Source: Euryarchaeota archaeon UBA462 (GTDB lineage: Archaea; Thermoplasmatota; Poseidoniia; Poseidoniales; Thalassarchaeaceae). Taken from it: a stretch of DNA of 64,000 nucleotides. Position 1 is the stretch's first letter, and each line of letters starts with the position of its first letter. The position numbers and the translations under genes were made by a program. Under the pieces are notes generated by a model. That model was given only the letters and a program-made list of their open reading frames with translations, did not search any database and was not told the origin of the DNA. Positions 1 through 8,778 of the stretch are shown in pieces. Location of the stretch: contig DAYD01000023.1 of the NCBI GenBank assembly GCA_002506755.1, positions 49,517 through 113,516 on the forward strand. Reading direction: 5' to 3'.

Positions 1-1
1 A

Positions 2-370
2 TCGCCACTCCATGATATATTAAAAAAAGGAAAAGCAGGAATTCCTGAATTAAGAAAACTAGGCCACTTGATCAGGAGGCTACACAACCTTGGTATTTCT
101 CATGGAGATCTCACCACACATAATGTGATGCTCTCAGAAGAGGGGGATATGCACCTCATAGACTTCGGCTTGTCTAGGCAGTCCCCTGAGTTAGAACATC
201 TAGGATTGGATATTCAGGTTCTAAACGAGTGTTTGGGAGCTAGTCACTCTACTATTCCCGATGCTATAGAAACGGTTTCTGAGGCATATCTGGAAGAAGA
301 GTCGGAGAAAGCGAGAAGTGTGATTGACAGATTCCGTAAGATCACGGGTAGAGTCAGATACCACGGGTAG
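2..370 (+). CDS. bud32: Bud32-family atypical kinase, C-terminal part (runs off left edge)
   Basis: This is the C-terminal half of a Bud32/PRPK-type kinase-ATPase, a KEOPS subunit acting in t6A37 modification of tRNA. The frame is open to the left edge, so the glycine-rich N-lobe lies outside the window. Visible are the catalytic loop HGDLTTHN and the metal-binding segment LIDFGLS, followed by the short helical C-terminus ending in a basic RVRYHG tail, as in Bud32. Many archaea fuse Kae1 to Bud32; that cannot be decided here because the upstream part is missing. The XTP pyrophosphatase gene follows after 7 bp, so the two are probably co-transcribed. Confidence 0.88.
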   Translation, partial: SPLHDILKKGKAGIPELRKLGHLIRRLHNLGISHGDLTTHNVMLSEEGDMHLIDFGLSRQSPELEHLGLDIQVLNECLGASHSTIPDAIETVSEAYLEEESEKARSVIDRFRKITGRVRYHG

Positions 371-377
371 TGAAAAA

Positions 378-971
378 ATGGAAATCCTATTTGCTACCGG
401 AAATTCAAACAAAGTCTCTGAGGCCTCATTAGTTCTTGCAAAATTTGGGCATACGGTTTCCCAGCTCAAAATAGATGGGAAAACATTGGATTTTTCAGAG
501 CCTCAAGCAGATGAAATCGAGGAAGTAGCCATCTCAAAATCATTGCAGGCAAGGGATTTTGTGGTGGGCACTAATTTTGAAAAATCCGCAATCTTAGTAG
601 AGGACTCTGGACTTTTCATAAATTCTCTAAATGGTTTCCCGGGCCCATATTCATCATTTGTCAAAAGGAAAATTGGATTACAGGGAATCTTGGATCTTCT
701 AGAAAATAAGGATGAAAGAGTAGCAGAGTACAGGGCCGTTGCAATATTGTCCACTAAAAATGAATCAATTTCCTGCCGAGGAAGATGCATTGGCAAGATA
801 TCCAGAGAAATAATTGGCGAAATGGGGTTCGGTTATGATCCAATTTTCATTCCAGATGAAGGAGATGGGAGGACATGTGGGCAATTAAATCCAGAAGAGA
901 AATCACAAATCTCGCATCGCATGAGGGCACTAAAGGGGCTTTCTGAAATCATCAATCTCCCGTCAAAGTGA
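378..971 (+). CDS. rdgB: XTP/dITP diphosphatase (RdgB/HAM1 family)
   Basis: House-cleaning nucleotide pyrophosphatase that hydrolyses non-canonical purine triphosphates (XTP, ITP, dITP) to monophosphates. The 197-aa product begins MEILFATGNSNK, the family's N-terminal substrate-binding motif, and carries EDSGLFI, FPGPYSS, the FGYDPIF motif and the C-terminal SHRMRALKGL segment, all in family order and at usual length. An upstream in-frame ATG at 324 would lie inside bud32 and lacks homology, so the ATG at 378 is preferred. It is cytosolic and probably co-transcribed with bud32. Confidence 0.93.
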   Translation: MEILFATGNSNKVSEASLVLAKFGHTVSQLKIDGKTLDFSEPQADEIEEVAISKSLQARDFVVGTNFEKSAILVEDSGLFINSLNGFPGPYSSFVKRKIGLQGILDLLENKDERVAEYRAVAILSTKNESISCRGRCIGKISREIIGEMGFGYDPIFIPDEGDGRTCGQLNPEEKSQISHRMRALKGLSEIINLPSK

Positions 972-1001
972 ATAGAAGCACTCCTTCCTAGGTGAGAATA
1001 C

Positions 1002-1889
1002 ATGTCATCGGGGATAACGCGAATTTTTCTTTTTGTGGCGATATTGGCCTCATTTCCAATATTTTTCGTTTTCCTTGTTCCCGAGGGCCTACTTATGCAG
1101 GTGGCCGGTGCCGTTCTCATTCTCCTACTAATCTCATTGGCTCTATTCACAGGAAGGAAACCAATACAACCCAGAGAAAAAAAACCGGAATATCCCCAAA
1201 ACCAACCATCGGATTTCGGAGATGTTGAACTGCCTTCTCCGATCTTATCCGAGGAGACTACAAACCAAATACGGGACTCCAAATTAAAAAGAAGTAGAGG
1301 AAGAGTTTCGAATTCAGAACCGACGATTTCTGAAAGCTTCGAGGTCATTCCTCCCCTGCCTATTTCTTCATCCATTGAAGACGCCTCTCTAATTTCTCCC
1401 CATGACGAAGAAGTGGATGGTATTGCTAAGGTTCACGTAGCAAAATCTGACCCAGAGATGCTTGCAGAAGCGGAGGTAGATCAGTATCTCGCTCAGCAGA
1501 GGGTCAGAAGAGCTATCTTCAGAGAAAGGCTGTATCGAGAAAGAAGAATCGAGAAATCCAAGAGATTAGCAAATGAAGTAAGGAAGTGGGCCGAAACAGA
1601 GGACGGAGAAGACCTTTCAACTCTTACTGGGATACCGGGTCACGGACTCGCTGTTATGTTTGAACCAGAGTTCCCTAGTCCCGATATCCCCCAAGGAATA
1701 TCCTACGTCAGAATTGATGACACTAGAATTCTGAAGGTGAGGGTCTCCTTAGACGTCCATAGTAGCATGGCAGGAAGTCCAACACCTGACGGCCCATTTG
1801 CCAATTTACCGACCTCTAATGATCCAGAAATGCCAATTCCACCACTCCCACTTCCCGACCCTCCTGCCCCTATAAATTCTGAAGATTGA
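1002..1889 (+). CDS. Membrane-anchored hypothetical protein
   Basis: I do not recognise this 295-aa protein. Residues about 7-27 and 32-52 form two hydrophobic helices, so it is anchored at the N-terminus. The remainder is polar: a low-complexity linker rich in Pro, Ser and Glu (about 55-140), then a highly charged helical stretch (about 160-200, many Arg/Glu, likely coiled coil), then a Pro-rich tail ending PPLPLPDPPAPINSED. It sits between rdgB and an enoyl-CoA hydratase on the same strand with short gaps. No catalytic motif is visible. Confidence 0.75.
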   Translation: MSSGITRIFLFVAILASFPIFFVFLVPEGLLMQVAGAVLILLLISLALFTGRKPIQPREKKPEYPQNQPSDFGDVELPSPILSEETTNQIRDSKLKRSRGRVSNSEPTISESFEVIPPLPISSSIEDASLISPHDEEVDGIAKVHVAKSDPEMLAEAEVDQYLAQQRVRRAIFRERLYRERRIEKSKRLANEVRKWAETEDGEDLSTLTGIPGHGLAVMFEPEFPSPDIPQGISYVRIDDTRILKVRVSLDVHSSMAGSPTPDGPFANLPTSNDPEMPIPPLPLPDPPAPINSED

Positions 1890-1929
1890 GATATGATATG
1901 TTGAAGCCAAGTCCCCTACTCGATAGTTC

Positions 1930-2766
1930 ATGTCGACAGAGGTCTTGATCGTAGAGGAAGTGTTAGTTGAGAGTGCTAGTCCCGAAGAGGGCGTTATTTC
2001 CGTTTGGACCCTAAATCGCCCGGACAAGCTAAACGCTTTGAATTCAGATTCGCACATTGCGATAAAAGAGCAATGCGTCAAAGCAGAGTCAGATGATAAT
2101 GTCAGATGCATAGTAATCCGAGGCGCTCCGCCTCTGGAGCCAAAGGAAGGAAGGAGGGCAAAACCCCCCGCTTTTGCGGCTGGTGCGGATATCTCCGAGT
2201 TTTCAGGAAAGAATTCAGACGACGTTAGGCCTTTCTTCGAGGAAAATGCTTGGGAGGCAGTTTGGAATGTCTCAAAACCAACAATAGCGATGGTAGATGG
2301 TTTCGCTTTAGGTGGCGGTACAGAACTCGCTCTTTCTTGTGACATTCGAATATCCTCAGAAAGGTCTACTTTTGGTCAGCCTGAGATTAATTTAGGTCTT
2401 ATCCCAGGAGGTGGTGGGACCCAAAGACTCTGTCGTTTAATTGGATACGGGAGGACAATGGAAATAGTTCTATCTGGAGGGATGGTATCTTCAAGTGAGG
2501 CATTACAAATGGGTATTGTAAACAGAATAGTGTCCCATGAGGAATTAGAATCAAAAACAATGGAATTAGCAATGGAAATCGCAAGCAAGTCTCCCTATGT
2601 TACCAAAGTGGCAAAGAGAGTAGTGAGGGGGGCATTGGACTTGCCTTTCTCGGAGGGAATTCTAATGGAGCGCTCGGAGTTTGTAGCACTTTTCGATACA
2701 GAGGACAAGGAAATCGGAGTTAGCGCATTCCTGGATCGATCCGATCCTAAATGGGTGGGCAGGTAA
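1930..2766 (+). CDS. Enoyl-CoA hydratase (crotonase family)
   Basis: Crotonase-fold enzyme that should add water across trans-2-enoyl-CoA in fatty- or aryl-acid beta-oxidation. The 278-aa product has the oxyanion-hole segment AAGADISEF, and both catalytic glutamates of true hydratases are present: GGGTELALSCD (equivalent of rat Glu144) and FGQPEINLG (equivalent of Glu164), followed by GGGGTQRLCRLIG. A charged insertion (EPKEGRRAKPPAF) precedes the oxyanion loop and is longer than usual. The gene runs towards a convergent P-loop kinase. Substrate specificity cannot be read from sequence. Confidence 0.9.
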   Translation: MSTEVLIVEEVLVESASPEEGVISVWTLNRPDKLNALNSDSHIAIKEQCVKAESDDNVRCIVIRGAPPLEPKEGRRAKPPAFAAGADISEFSGKNSDDVRPFFEENAWEAVWNVSKPTIAMVDGFALGGGTELALSCDIRISSERSTFGQPEINLGLIPGGGGTQRLCRLIGYGRTMEIVLSGGMVSSSEALQMGIVNRIVSHEELESKTMELAMEIASKSPYVTKVAKRVVRGALDLPFSEGILMERSEFVALFDTEDKEIGVSAFLDRSDPKWVGR

Positions 2767-2767
2767 C

Positions 2768-3349
2768 CTATCTGAGCATGTTTGAAATTAGTTCCGAGGA
2801 GTCATTTTTCCTGGTAGGGTCGACTAGTAACCAATCAGAAGCCGTACCGGTCACAACCATCTCTTCCTGAATTTCCCTAATCCTGTGAATATTATCCAAA
2901 TAATGTTCGGCCCTTTTTCCATTATGCTTCTCTCTTTTTGCAATCATACTTCGATGCCTCTCTTCCTCCGCGATGTACAGAACAACGCCGATTGCAGTCC
3001 CACCAGACTCCCTCCAAGCGTCAATCTCCTCCCGACTGGGAATAATATGAACGCCCTCCAATAATAAATCCGAACCCCTTGTCTTTGCTCTATCAATTAC
3101 CGCCTTAACTCCTGGTGAAACGGCATCCACGGTTTCTCTCCAGTCATCTATTGCTGATTCGCTGAAGTACTCGAAGGATGACCTGTGTAGTTCGGGCAAC
3201 TCTAGATTGGTGAATTGTGTACGCAAAACCTCCCTCACAGTGTCGGTTGCCGCAGTCTCCCCAAACCCCAAGCTAAAAGCTAGCTTTGCGGACAACGTGG
3301 ACTTGCCCACTCCACTAGTTCCAGTGATTATTAGAAGCCTAGGCGGCAT
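2768..3349 (-). CDS. P-loop kinase, 2-phosphoglycerate-kinase-like
   Basis: A 193-aa nucleotide kinase. Walker A is GTSGVGKST at residues 9-17, followed by the segment ATDTVREVLR, which resembles archaeal 2-phosphoglycerate kinases (COG2074), then LLEGVHIIP, a Walker-B-like strand. Family members phosphorylate 2-phosphoglycerate or related small acids. This copy is short and lacks the extra N-terminal domain of methanogen enzymes involved in cyclic 2,3-diphosphoglycerate synthesis, so the substrate is uncertain. It starts 7 bp downstream of the aldehyde dehydrogenase end region and shares its strand. Confidence 0.75.
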   Translation of the reverse strand: MPPRLLIITGTSGVGKSTLSAKLAFSLGFGETAATDTVREVLRTQFTNLELPELHRSSFEYFSESAIDDWRETVDAVSPGVKAVIDRAKTRGSDLLLEGVHIIPSREEIDAWRESGGTAIGVVLYIAEEERHRSMIAKREKHNGKRAEHYLDNIHRIREIQEEMVVTGTASDWLLVDPTRKNDSSELISNMLR

Positions 3350-3356
3350 TAGTATT

Positions 3357-4775
3357 CTACCTCTGGATTGACTTTATTTCAAGGAACTCTTCAAGACCAT
3401 GCACTCCAAGTTCTCTCCCCAGTCCAGATTTCTTGTACCCCCCAAATGGCGCAGTGACATTGAATAAGCCTCCATTGACACTCACTTGGCCAGTTCTAAT
3501 TCTCCTTGCAACTCCGATTGCCCTTTGCTCATCACCAGACCAGACTCCTCCTGAGAGTCCATATTCCGAGTCATTAGCTAGTTCGATAGCCTCCTCTTCA
3601 TCCGAGTAGCTGGTAATCGACAGGACCGGACCGAAAATCTCTTCTCTAAAAATGTCCATCTCAGGAGTCACATCTGCAAATATCGTAGGTTTGACATAGA
3701 AACCTCGATCTATGCCTTCTGGAAGACCTTCGCCTCCGGAAACTAATGTAGCCCCCTGCTCAATTCCACTTCTGATGTATGACGTGACACTCTCCTGTTG
3801 TTTTCTAGAAACCATCGGACCACACTTATTGCCCTCTACTCTTGGATCACCAACCGAATATTTTTCGATCTTTGCAGATATGACGTCGATTACCTCTTGC
3901 CTGGAATTCTCTGGGATTAGAAGTCTGGTTAGTGCAGAGCATTCCTGTCCTGAGTTTCCGAAGCAGGCGTGGATTGCTGATGATGCAGCCCTTGGAATAT
4001 CTGCATCATCTAGAATTATATTTGCACTCTTGCCCCCCAACTCCAGAGTTACTCTCTTTACCGTAGGTGCTGCTAATTCAGCTACTCTAACTCCCGCATT
4101 GGTAGATCCAGTGAAGCTTACCATATCCACTCCTCCGTGTCTTGACATCGCCTCCCCTATCTCCCTGCCATGGCCCGAGACCAGGTTGAAGACTCCTTTT
4201 GGGACTCCAATTTCATGAAGCATATCAGCTAGAGCAAAGGCGTTCAATGGGGCCTCCTTTGATGGTTTTAGAACCATAGTGCATCCTGCTGCAATAGCTG
4301 GAGCCACCTTTCCAATTATCTGGTGAAGGGGGAAGTTCCAAGGAGTAATCATCGCAACCACGCCTATTGGTTCCTTAACAATCAGTGAGTTTCTGATCTC
4401 CTGCTCCCACGTATATCCTTCGAGTATCTTTGCGTATGATCTTGAAACTACCCTAGGAGTTCCAACCATCGCCATTCTAGAGTACTCGATTGGGGTTCCG
4501 ACTTCTGAGGTGATGATAGTGGCTAGCTCTTCTGAATTATCTTTGATGGATGCCGAAAGTCGGTTTAGAATGTCCGCTCGTTCTGCTACCGAAGTACTTG
4601 ACCAGGCTGGAAATGCCTTTCTGGCAGCCTGCACTGCGGCATCTACATCACTCTCTCTCGCAACTGGAACAGATCCTATGATCTCTTCATTGGCGGGGTT
4701 TACAACTTCGATCTTTCCTTCTGTTTTGGGAGAAGTCCAAGCTCCATCGATGTATAGGTGTTTACGGTCGTACAT
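3357..4775 (-). CDS. NAD(P)-dependent aldehyde dehydrogenase
   Basis: Aldehyde dehydrogenase superfamily enzyme that oxidises an aldehyde to its acid with NAD(P). Key motifs are present: TPWNFPLH, the general-base glutamate in LELGGKSANI, the catalytic cysteine in GNSGQECSALTR, and EEIFGPVLS. The start at 4775 (MYDRKHLYIDG) matches the family N-terminus; an upstream Met at 4814 would add 13 residues of no visible homology. About 472 aa, normal length. The acid it makes is unknown. It stands divergent from a PaaG-like crotonase, and an aldehyde dehydrogenase is also a step in aromatic-CoA epoxide pathways (PaaZ, BoxD), so a catabolic link is possible. Confidence 0.92.
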   Translation of the reverse strand: MYDRKHLYIDGAWTSPKTEGKIEVVNPANEEIIGSVPVARESDVDAAVQAARKAFPAWSSTSVAERADILNRLSASIKDNSEELATIITSEVGTPIEYSRMAMVGTPRVVSRSYAKILEGYTWEQEIRNSLIVKEPIGVVAMITPWNFPLHQIIGKVAPAIAAGCTMVLKPSKEAPLNAFALADMLHEIGVPKGVFNLVSGHGREIGEAMSRHGGVDMVSFTGSTNAGVRVAELAAPTVKRVTLELGGKSANIILDDADIPRAASSAIHACFGNSGQECSALTRLLIPENSRQEVIDVISAKIEKYSVGDPRVEGNKCGPMVSRKQQESVTSYIRSGIEQGATLVSGGEGLPEGIDRGFYVKPTIFADVTPEMDIFREEIFGPVLSITSYSDEEEAIELANDSEYGLSGGVWSGDEQRAIGVARRIRTGQVSVNGGLFNVTAPFGGYKKSGLGRELGVHGLEEFLEIKSIQR

Positions 4776-4843
4776 GATTGACCCAAGATGTTTCTTCTTA
4801 TGATATTCATGCATTTCAATAGAGTGACCCCCACTCGAGTGTC

Positions 4844-5641
4844 ATGCCCGTTTCCACTGATATGCTCGAGGGGGGCGTTGCAGTCATCACAATGTCCCCG
4901 GCAGCCTCACAGAATACCTTCTCAAACACCCATTTTATACCGCTGCTTACTAACTTAGAGGAGGTAATGGCAAACCCTTCCTGCAGGTCCGTTGTAATTA
5001 CTGGAACAGGAAAATTTTTCTCCTCTGGGGGAAATATTGACGATTTTTCTGAGGCTATAGACAAGGGAGAAATAGGCTCAAAAGTACAGGAAATGACTGG
5101 TAGGCTACATCCTCTTTTGTTGAAGATCAGGACTTCTGACAAGGTATTCGTATGCGCAATGAACGGGTCAGCTGCTGGTGGCGGACTCGGGTTGGCTTTG
5201 TCCTGCGATTATAGGGTATGCTCCCACGAAGCCAAGATCCCCTCAGCATTTTTCCGACTTGGACTTTCTCCCGATGGGGGAACGACATGGCTACTGCCAA
5301 GATTAGTGGGAAACCAGATTGCTCGCAAATTCTTCTTCAACTCAGAGGTTTGGTCCGCGGAACAGGCTTTGGAGTACGGAGCAATAGATGAATTGTCGGA
5401 CTCCGAGCAACTTATGCCGAGATCAATAGAGGTAGCGAGGGAGTGGGGAAAGTGGTCATTGAGTTCACGAAGAGGAACAAAACAACTGCTAGATGCATCC
5501 ACATCGACGTTCTTTGAAACACAGCTACAATTCGAGCAGTCCTTGATGGTTGCATCTTCTCAGACCAAGGATTTCACCGAGGGAGTAAGGTCATTCAAAA
5601 ATAGGCTGGAACCGTCGTTCAATAAATCAGAGGAGGAGTAA
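4844..5641 (+). CDS. Crotonase-family enoyl-CoA isomerase, PaaG-like
   Basis: A 265-aa crotonase-fold protein. The first hydratase glutamate is absent (GGGLGLALSCD has Gly) and the second position lies in PSAFFRLGLSPDGG, where an Asp replaces the usual Glu a few residues downstream. That arrangement resembles PaaG-type enoyl-CoA/epoxyphenylacetyl-CoA isomerases rather than hydratases; this assignment is by analogy. The oxyanion loop FFSSGGNIDDF is intact. It is divergently transcribed from the aldehyde dehydrogenase and leads directly (1 bp gap) into the SixA-like phosphatase gene. Confidence 0.86.
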   Translation: MPVSTDMLEGGVAVITMSPAASQNTFSNTHFIPLLTNLEEVMANPSCRSVVITGTGKFFSSGGNIDDFSEAIDKGEIGSKVQEMTGRLHPLLLKIRTSDKVFVCAMNGSAAGGGLGLALSCDYRVCSHEAKIPSAFFRLGLSPDGGTTWLLPRLVGNQIARKFFFNSEVWSAEQALEYGAIDELSDSEQLMPRSIEVAREWGKWSLSSRRGTKQLLDASTSTFFETQLQFEQSLMVASSQTKDFTEGVRSFKNRLEPSFNKSEEE

Positions 5642-5642
5642 T

Positions 5643-6101
5643 ATGCCCAGAAAACTGATTGTAATGAGGCATGCAAAGAGCAGCTGGAATAATCCTGACC
5701 TCGCAGACCACGACCGTCCATTAAATAAGCGAGGGGAAAGAGATTCGCCAAAAATTGCTGAAGAGATTAGCAAGAGGAATTGGACTCCTGATTTGATACT
5801 GCTGAGTAGCTCAACTAGAACAAGACAGACACTAGATGGAATGGGTAATCGATTTGATGGTATCATTTCGGAGATCAGACCAGGGATTTATCATGGAACA
5901 GTCCAGGATCTTCTAGCGGAGCTAGATAACATGGTTGAAGATGGAACGACAATGATCTTGGGCCACAATCCCGGTTCTGAACTTCTGATAAAACATCTGT
6001 CCGGACAGTGGCACACTATGCCAACTGCCTCTGCGGCCTTACTTGTGGAGTCAAATGGAATTTGGGAAGTCGAAGATGTCCTACGACCCAAGGAGATCTA
6101 G
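5643..6101 (+). CDS. sixA: SixA-like histidine phosphatase
   Basis: Histidine-phosphatase superfamily (phosphoglycerate-mutase-like) protein of 152 aa. The catalytic RHG-type motif is VMRHAKSSW near the N-terminus and the second catalytic histidine is in MILGHNPGSELL. Size and the DHDRPLNKRG segment fit the SixA clade, whose E. coli member dephosphorylates phosphohistidine proteins. Archaeal homologues are of unknown substrate. Only 1 bp separates it from the upstream crotonase, so the two are probably in one transcript. Confidence 0.85.
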   Translation: MPRKLIVMRHAKSSWNNPDLADHDRPLNKRGERDSPKIAEEISKRNWTPDLILLSSSTRTRQTLDGMGNRFDGIISEIRPGIYHGTVQDLLAELDNMVEDGTTMILGHNPGSELLIKHLSGQWHTMPTASAALLVESNGIWEVEDVLRPKEI

Positions 6102-6134
6102 AACAGGGATGGCTGGGAATTTCATCAGACCAGG

Positions 6135-6983
6135 TTACATCAGGCTTTCATGATGATCAGGAACAAAAGTCTGCTCCGACATAGGAGGCCTAACGTAGCC
6201 TTTAGCAATCTTCCTATCAGGAAGCTCTATTGGAGATGGCGTTAGATCCTCATATTCGATCATAGAAAGTAGGTGTTTGATGCAGTTCAAATGAGCATGC
6301 CTCTTTATGTCAGAATTAACTACAAACCAAGGTGCCTGTTTTGTGTCAGTATGGGCGAACATGATATCCTTAGCTTCAGAGTACTCCTCCCATCTTGTCA
6401 GAGACTCAAGATCCATTGGGCTGAGCTTCCACCTCTTGTGCGGCTCCTCAAGCCTGGCTCTGAACCTCTTTAGCTGTTCATCGTCTGATACCGAAAACCA
6501 ATACTTTATCAGAATAGTTCCAGATCTGAGTAACATTCTTTCAAACATCGGACAAGATCTCATGAATTCGTCATATTCCTCTTCATCGCAGAATCCCATT
6601 ACCCTTTCTACGCCCGCTCTATTATACCAGCTGCGATCAAACAGCACTACTTCACCTGCTGCAGGCAGGTGATTTACGTACCTCTGGAAGTACCACTCTG
6701 TCTTCTGGCGATCAGTAGGGGCGGGCAGCGCGGCTACCCTTACAACCCTAGGGTTGAGGTACTGTGTAATTCTTTTAATCACGCCCCCTTTTCCTGCCGC
6801 GTCTCTTCCTTCAAATATGACTACTACCTTGAGTCCCTTTGCTTTGACCCATTCCTGGAGCTTAATTAGCTCCAGTTGAAGCCTGAAAAGCTCCTTACTG
6901 TACGGCTTCTTTCCTATTCTTTCGATTTTTTCACTTCCGTCTCCGCTCATGGACAACCACCCTGGGATTGCCGACCTTGACAA
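6135..6983 (-). CDS. ppk2: Polyphosphate kinase 2 family protein
   Basis: PPK2-type P-loop enzyme, which transfers phosphate between inorganic polyphosphate and nucleotides. The 282-aa protein has Walker A GRDAAGKGG (about 61-69), Walker B in VVLFDRSWYNRAGVERV, and a lid-like segment rich in Arg. Length fits single-domain PPK2. Another possible start is the Met at 6950. It lies 38 bp downstream of the triosephosphate isomerase gene on the same strand and is probably co-transcribed with it. Confidence 0.92.
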   Translation of the reverse strand: MSRSAIPGWLSMSGDGSEKIERIGKKPYSKELFRLQLELIKLQEWVKAKGLKVVVIFEGRDAAGKGGVIKRITQYLNPRVVRVAALPAPTDRQKTEWYFQRYVNHLPAAGEVVLFDRSWYNRAGVERVMGFCDEEEYDEFMRSCPMFERMLLRSGTILIKYWFSVSDDEQLKRFRARLEEPHKRWKLSPMDLESLTRWEEYSEAKDIMFAHTDTKQAPWFVVNSDIKRHAHLNCIKHLLSMIEYEDLTPSPIELPDRKIAKGYVRPPMSEQTFVPDHHESLM

Positions 6984-7021
6984 AAGTGCTCTGGTCAGGT
7001 TAGCAAATATTGAATTTGATA

Positions 7022-7684
7022 TTAGAGGAAATAAACCAGATTTTCCAAAGATTCTAATTGGTCTTCAGACATAGTGACGCCACTAGCCAGAAGTACTCCA
7101 GAGGCTCCCAATTGTACAGCAACTTTCACGTCATCTCCAGTTTTGACTCCTGCCCCGCAAAGAACTCCAACACTAGAACACACTTCCTTTACGGCCTTTG
7201 CAGTACCACTAACAATTCCCGGGTCAGCACTGGTCACCGATATTTCCCCTCCGATTAGCTCAGGGGGTTCAACGGCGACAAAGGTTGGCTCTAGATCTGA
7301 TAGAGCGCGTGCCTCCTCTATGTTTGCAGCGCATGCGCAAATGCTGAATCCTTCCGGAGTTTGTTCCAGAAGCATAGCCACATGCTCCAGACTAACCTTA
7401 TGCTCGGCGTGGTTTATCAGAGTCCCAGAGGCTCCCCTTTCGATAGCAGTGAGGGGGTGGAGCCATCCAGTGTTGGAGCCGAATCCAACTGGATCTAGGT
7501 GCTGGCACCATACCTCCAGACCCGGAGCAGCTTCCACAACCGACTCTACATCAAACGCAGAGACTGCTGCTACCAATCTTGCCGTTGTCTCGATCCCAGC
7601 CATTTTCCTCGCCAAATCCTCCGCAGAGGCTCCTTGGGCGGTTTCGTATGTTTTGAAATTCACAACTACAAGGGATTCGCTCAC
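7022..7684 (-). CDS. tpiA: Triosephosphate isomerase, short archaeal type
   Basis: Interconverts dihydroxyacetone phosphate and glyceraldehyde 3-phosphate. The 220-aa length is the compact archaeal form, against about 250 in bacteria. Catalytic residues are visible: Lys in VNFKTYE, His in INHAEHK and Glu in VAVEPPELIG. The C-terminal phosphate-binding segments GAGVKTGDD and GVLLASGV are also present. It serves the same central carbon route as the FBP aldolase and FBPase encoded near 25-27 kb. It is followed by ppk2 and preceded by a sugar nucleotidyltransferase on the same strand. Confidence 0.95.
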   Translation of the reverse strand: MSESLVVVNFKTYETAQGASAEDLARKMAGIETTARLVAAVSAFDVESVVEAAPGLEVWCQHLDPVGFGSNTGWLHPLTAIERGASGTLINHAEHKVSLEHVAMLLEQTPEGFSICACAANIEEARALSDLEPTFVAVEPPELIGGEISVTSADPGIVSGTAKAVKEVCSSVGVLCGAGVKTGDDVKVAVQLGASGVLLASGVTMSEDQLESLENLVYFL

Positions 7685-7729
7685 GCCTTTCCGAGCGTAT
7701 TGGACTCTTTGACAGTGACGGGGGATTGC

Positions 7730-8680
7730 CTATCCATGGTTTATGATTTCCCCAACTAAAGTGGTCTCGCTAGGAATTCTTACTCCAGCGCCGATCAAGC
7801 ATCCATCTAGGCTACAATTAGATCCAATTTCCGAGCCTTCCAAGATAACCGAATTCCGTATAGTTGTACCCTCTCCGATAGTGACTCCCGGTCCCATCGA
7901 GCTCGCATAGACTTTACCAGAATTCTTGGCATCCATGCCGAACCAAGAGTCATTTTCCACGAATCCACTGGAGAATTTGCCCACAGATATGCACACCTGG
8001 GTCGCCTCGACGAAAGATTCAGGAGTACCAGCATCAACAAACCATCCCTCGAAGGGATACCCATTTAGCCCTCCTGACGCAGAAAGCGTTTCGTATACAT
8101 CTCTTTCTAAGCTGTGGGGGCTATCTGGCATCAGCTTGAAAATCTCAGGCTCCAAAATGTATGTGCCCGCGTTAATTAGATTGGAATAGGCTTCCTCGAT
8201 TGGCGGCTTCTCTTGAAATCTCATAATCTTACCAGTTCTTTGTATGTAATCCGCAACGCCAAATCGAGAGGGGTCCTCTACCTCCCATAGGGAGATTGTT
8301 GCAATCCCGCCCTTGGCTTTGTGGAATTCCATCATATCTTCAACCCTGAGACTAGTTATCAGGTCTCCATTGATTACGCAGAATGGACCACCTGAAAGAT
8401 AATCTTTGCAATTCGCTATTGCTCCCCCGGTGCCTAGTGGTTCCTTCTCTTCGACAATCACCACTTCATAGGGGAGCGGTACATTTTGGAAATGATCTCG
8501 CATCTTTTCAATCCCATATCCAGCTGCTATAAGCAGCCGGTCAACTCGACTCTCAGGCAATACATCAACAACATGCTCGATCATCGTCTTGTCGAGGATT
8601 GGCAACAGTGGTTTGGGGATTTTTTCTGTCCAAGGCCTTAGTCTCGTCCCAAAACCCCCTGCAAGAACAATCACATCCAT
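7730..8680 (-). CDS. Sugar-phosphate nucleotidyltransferase with left-handed beta-helix tail
   Basis: NTP-transferase that makes an NDP-sugar from a sugar 1-phosphate, for surface glycans or glycoprotein sugars. The N-terminal domain has the signature VLAGGFGTRLRPWT followed by KPLLPI; CVINGDL is the metal-binding segment. The C-terminus has hexapeptide-type repeats (VTIGEGTTIRNSVILEGSEI) typical of mannose-1-phosphate guanylyltransferase-like and GlmU-like enzymes. The start at 8680 (MDVIVLAGG) is chosen by family; Mets at 8686 and 8698 are in frame. The exact sugar and nucleotide cannot be told. It is divergent from sucC across about 100 bp. Confidence 0.88.
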   Translation of the reverse strand: MDVIVLAGGFGTRLRPWTEKIPKPLLPILDKTMIEHVVDVLPESRVDRLLIAAGYGIEKMRDHFQNVPLPYEVVIVEEKEPLGTGGAIANCKDYLSGGPFCVINGDLITSLRVEDMMEFHKAKGGIATISLWEVEDPSRFGVADYIQRTGKIMRFQEKPPIEEAYSNLINAGTYILEPEIFKLMPDSPHSLERDVYETLSASGGLNGYPFEGWFVDAGTPESFVEATQVCISVGKFSSGFVENDSWFGMDAKNSGKVYASSMGPGVTIGEGTTIRNSVILEGSEIGSNCSLDGCLIGAGVRIPSETTLVGEIINHG

Positions 8681-8778
8681 GGCCATGCCATAGCACATAG
8701 CATTTCATGACTTCGTGACTCTTTTGATGAAAACCTCCAGCCGCATCGTTCAAGGGCATATCTCTAGTCGCAAGCGAT

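Noticed and set aside
833..1375. 180-aa minus-strand frame across the rdgB end and the membrane protein start
   Set aside because: Overlaps two better supported genes and has no recognisable domain; typical shadow frame.
7074..7712. 212-aa open frame opposite tpiA on the plus strand
   Set aside because: It lies fully antisense to a triosephosphate isomerase with intact active site, has Ser/Thr/Pro-rich shadow composition and no motif.
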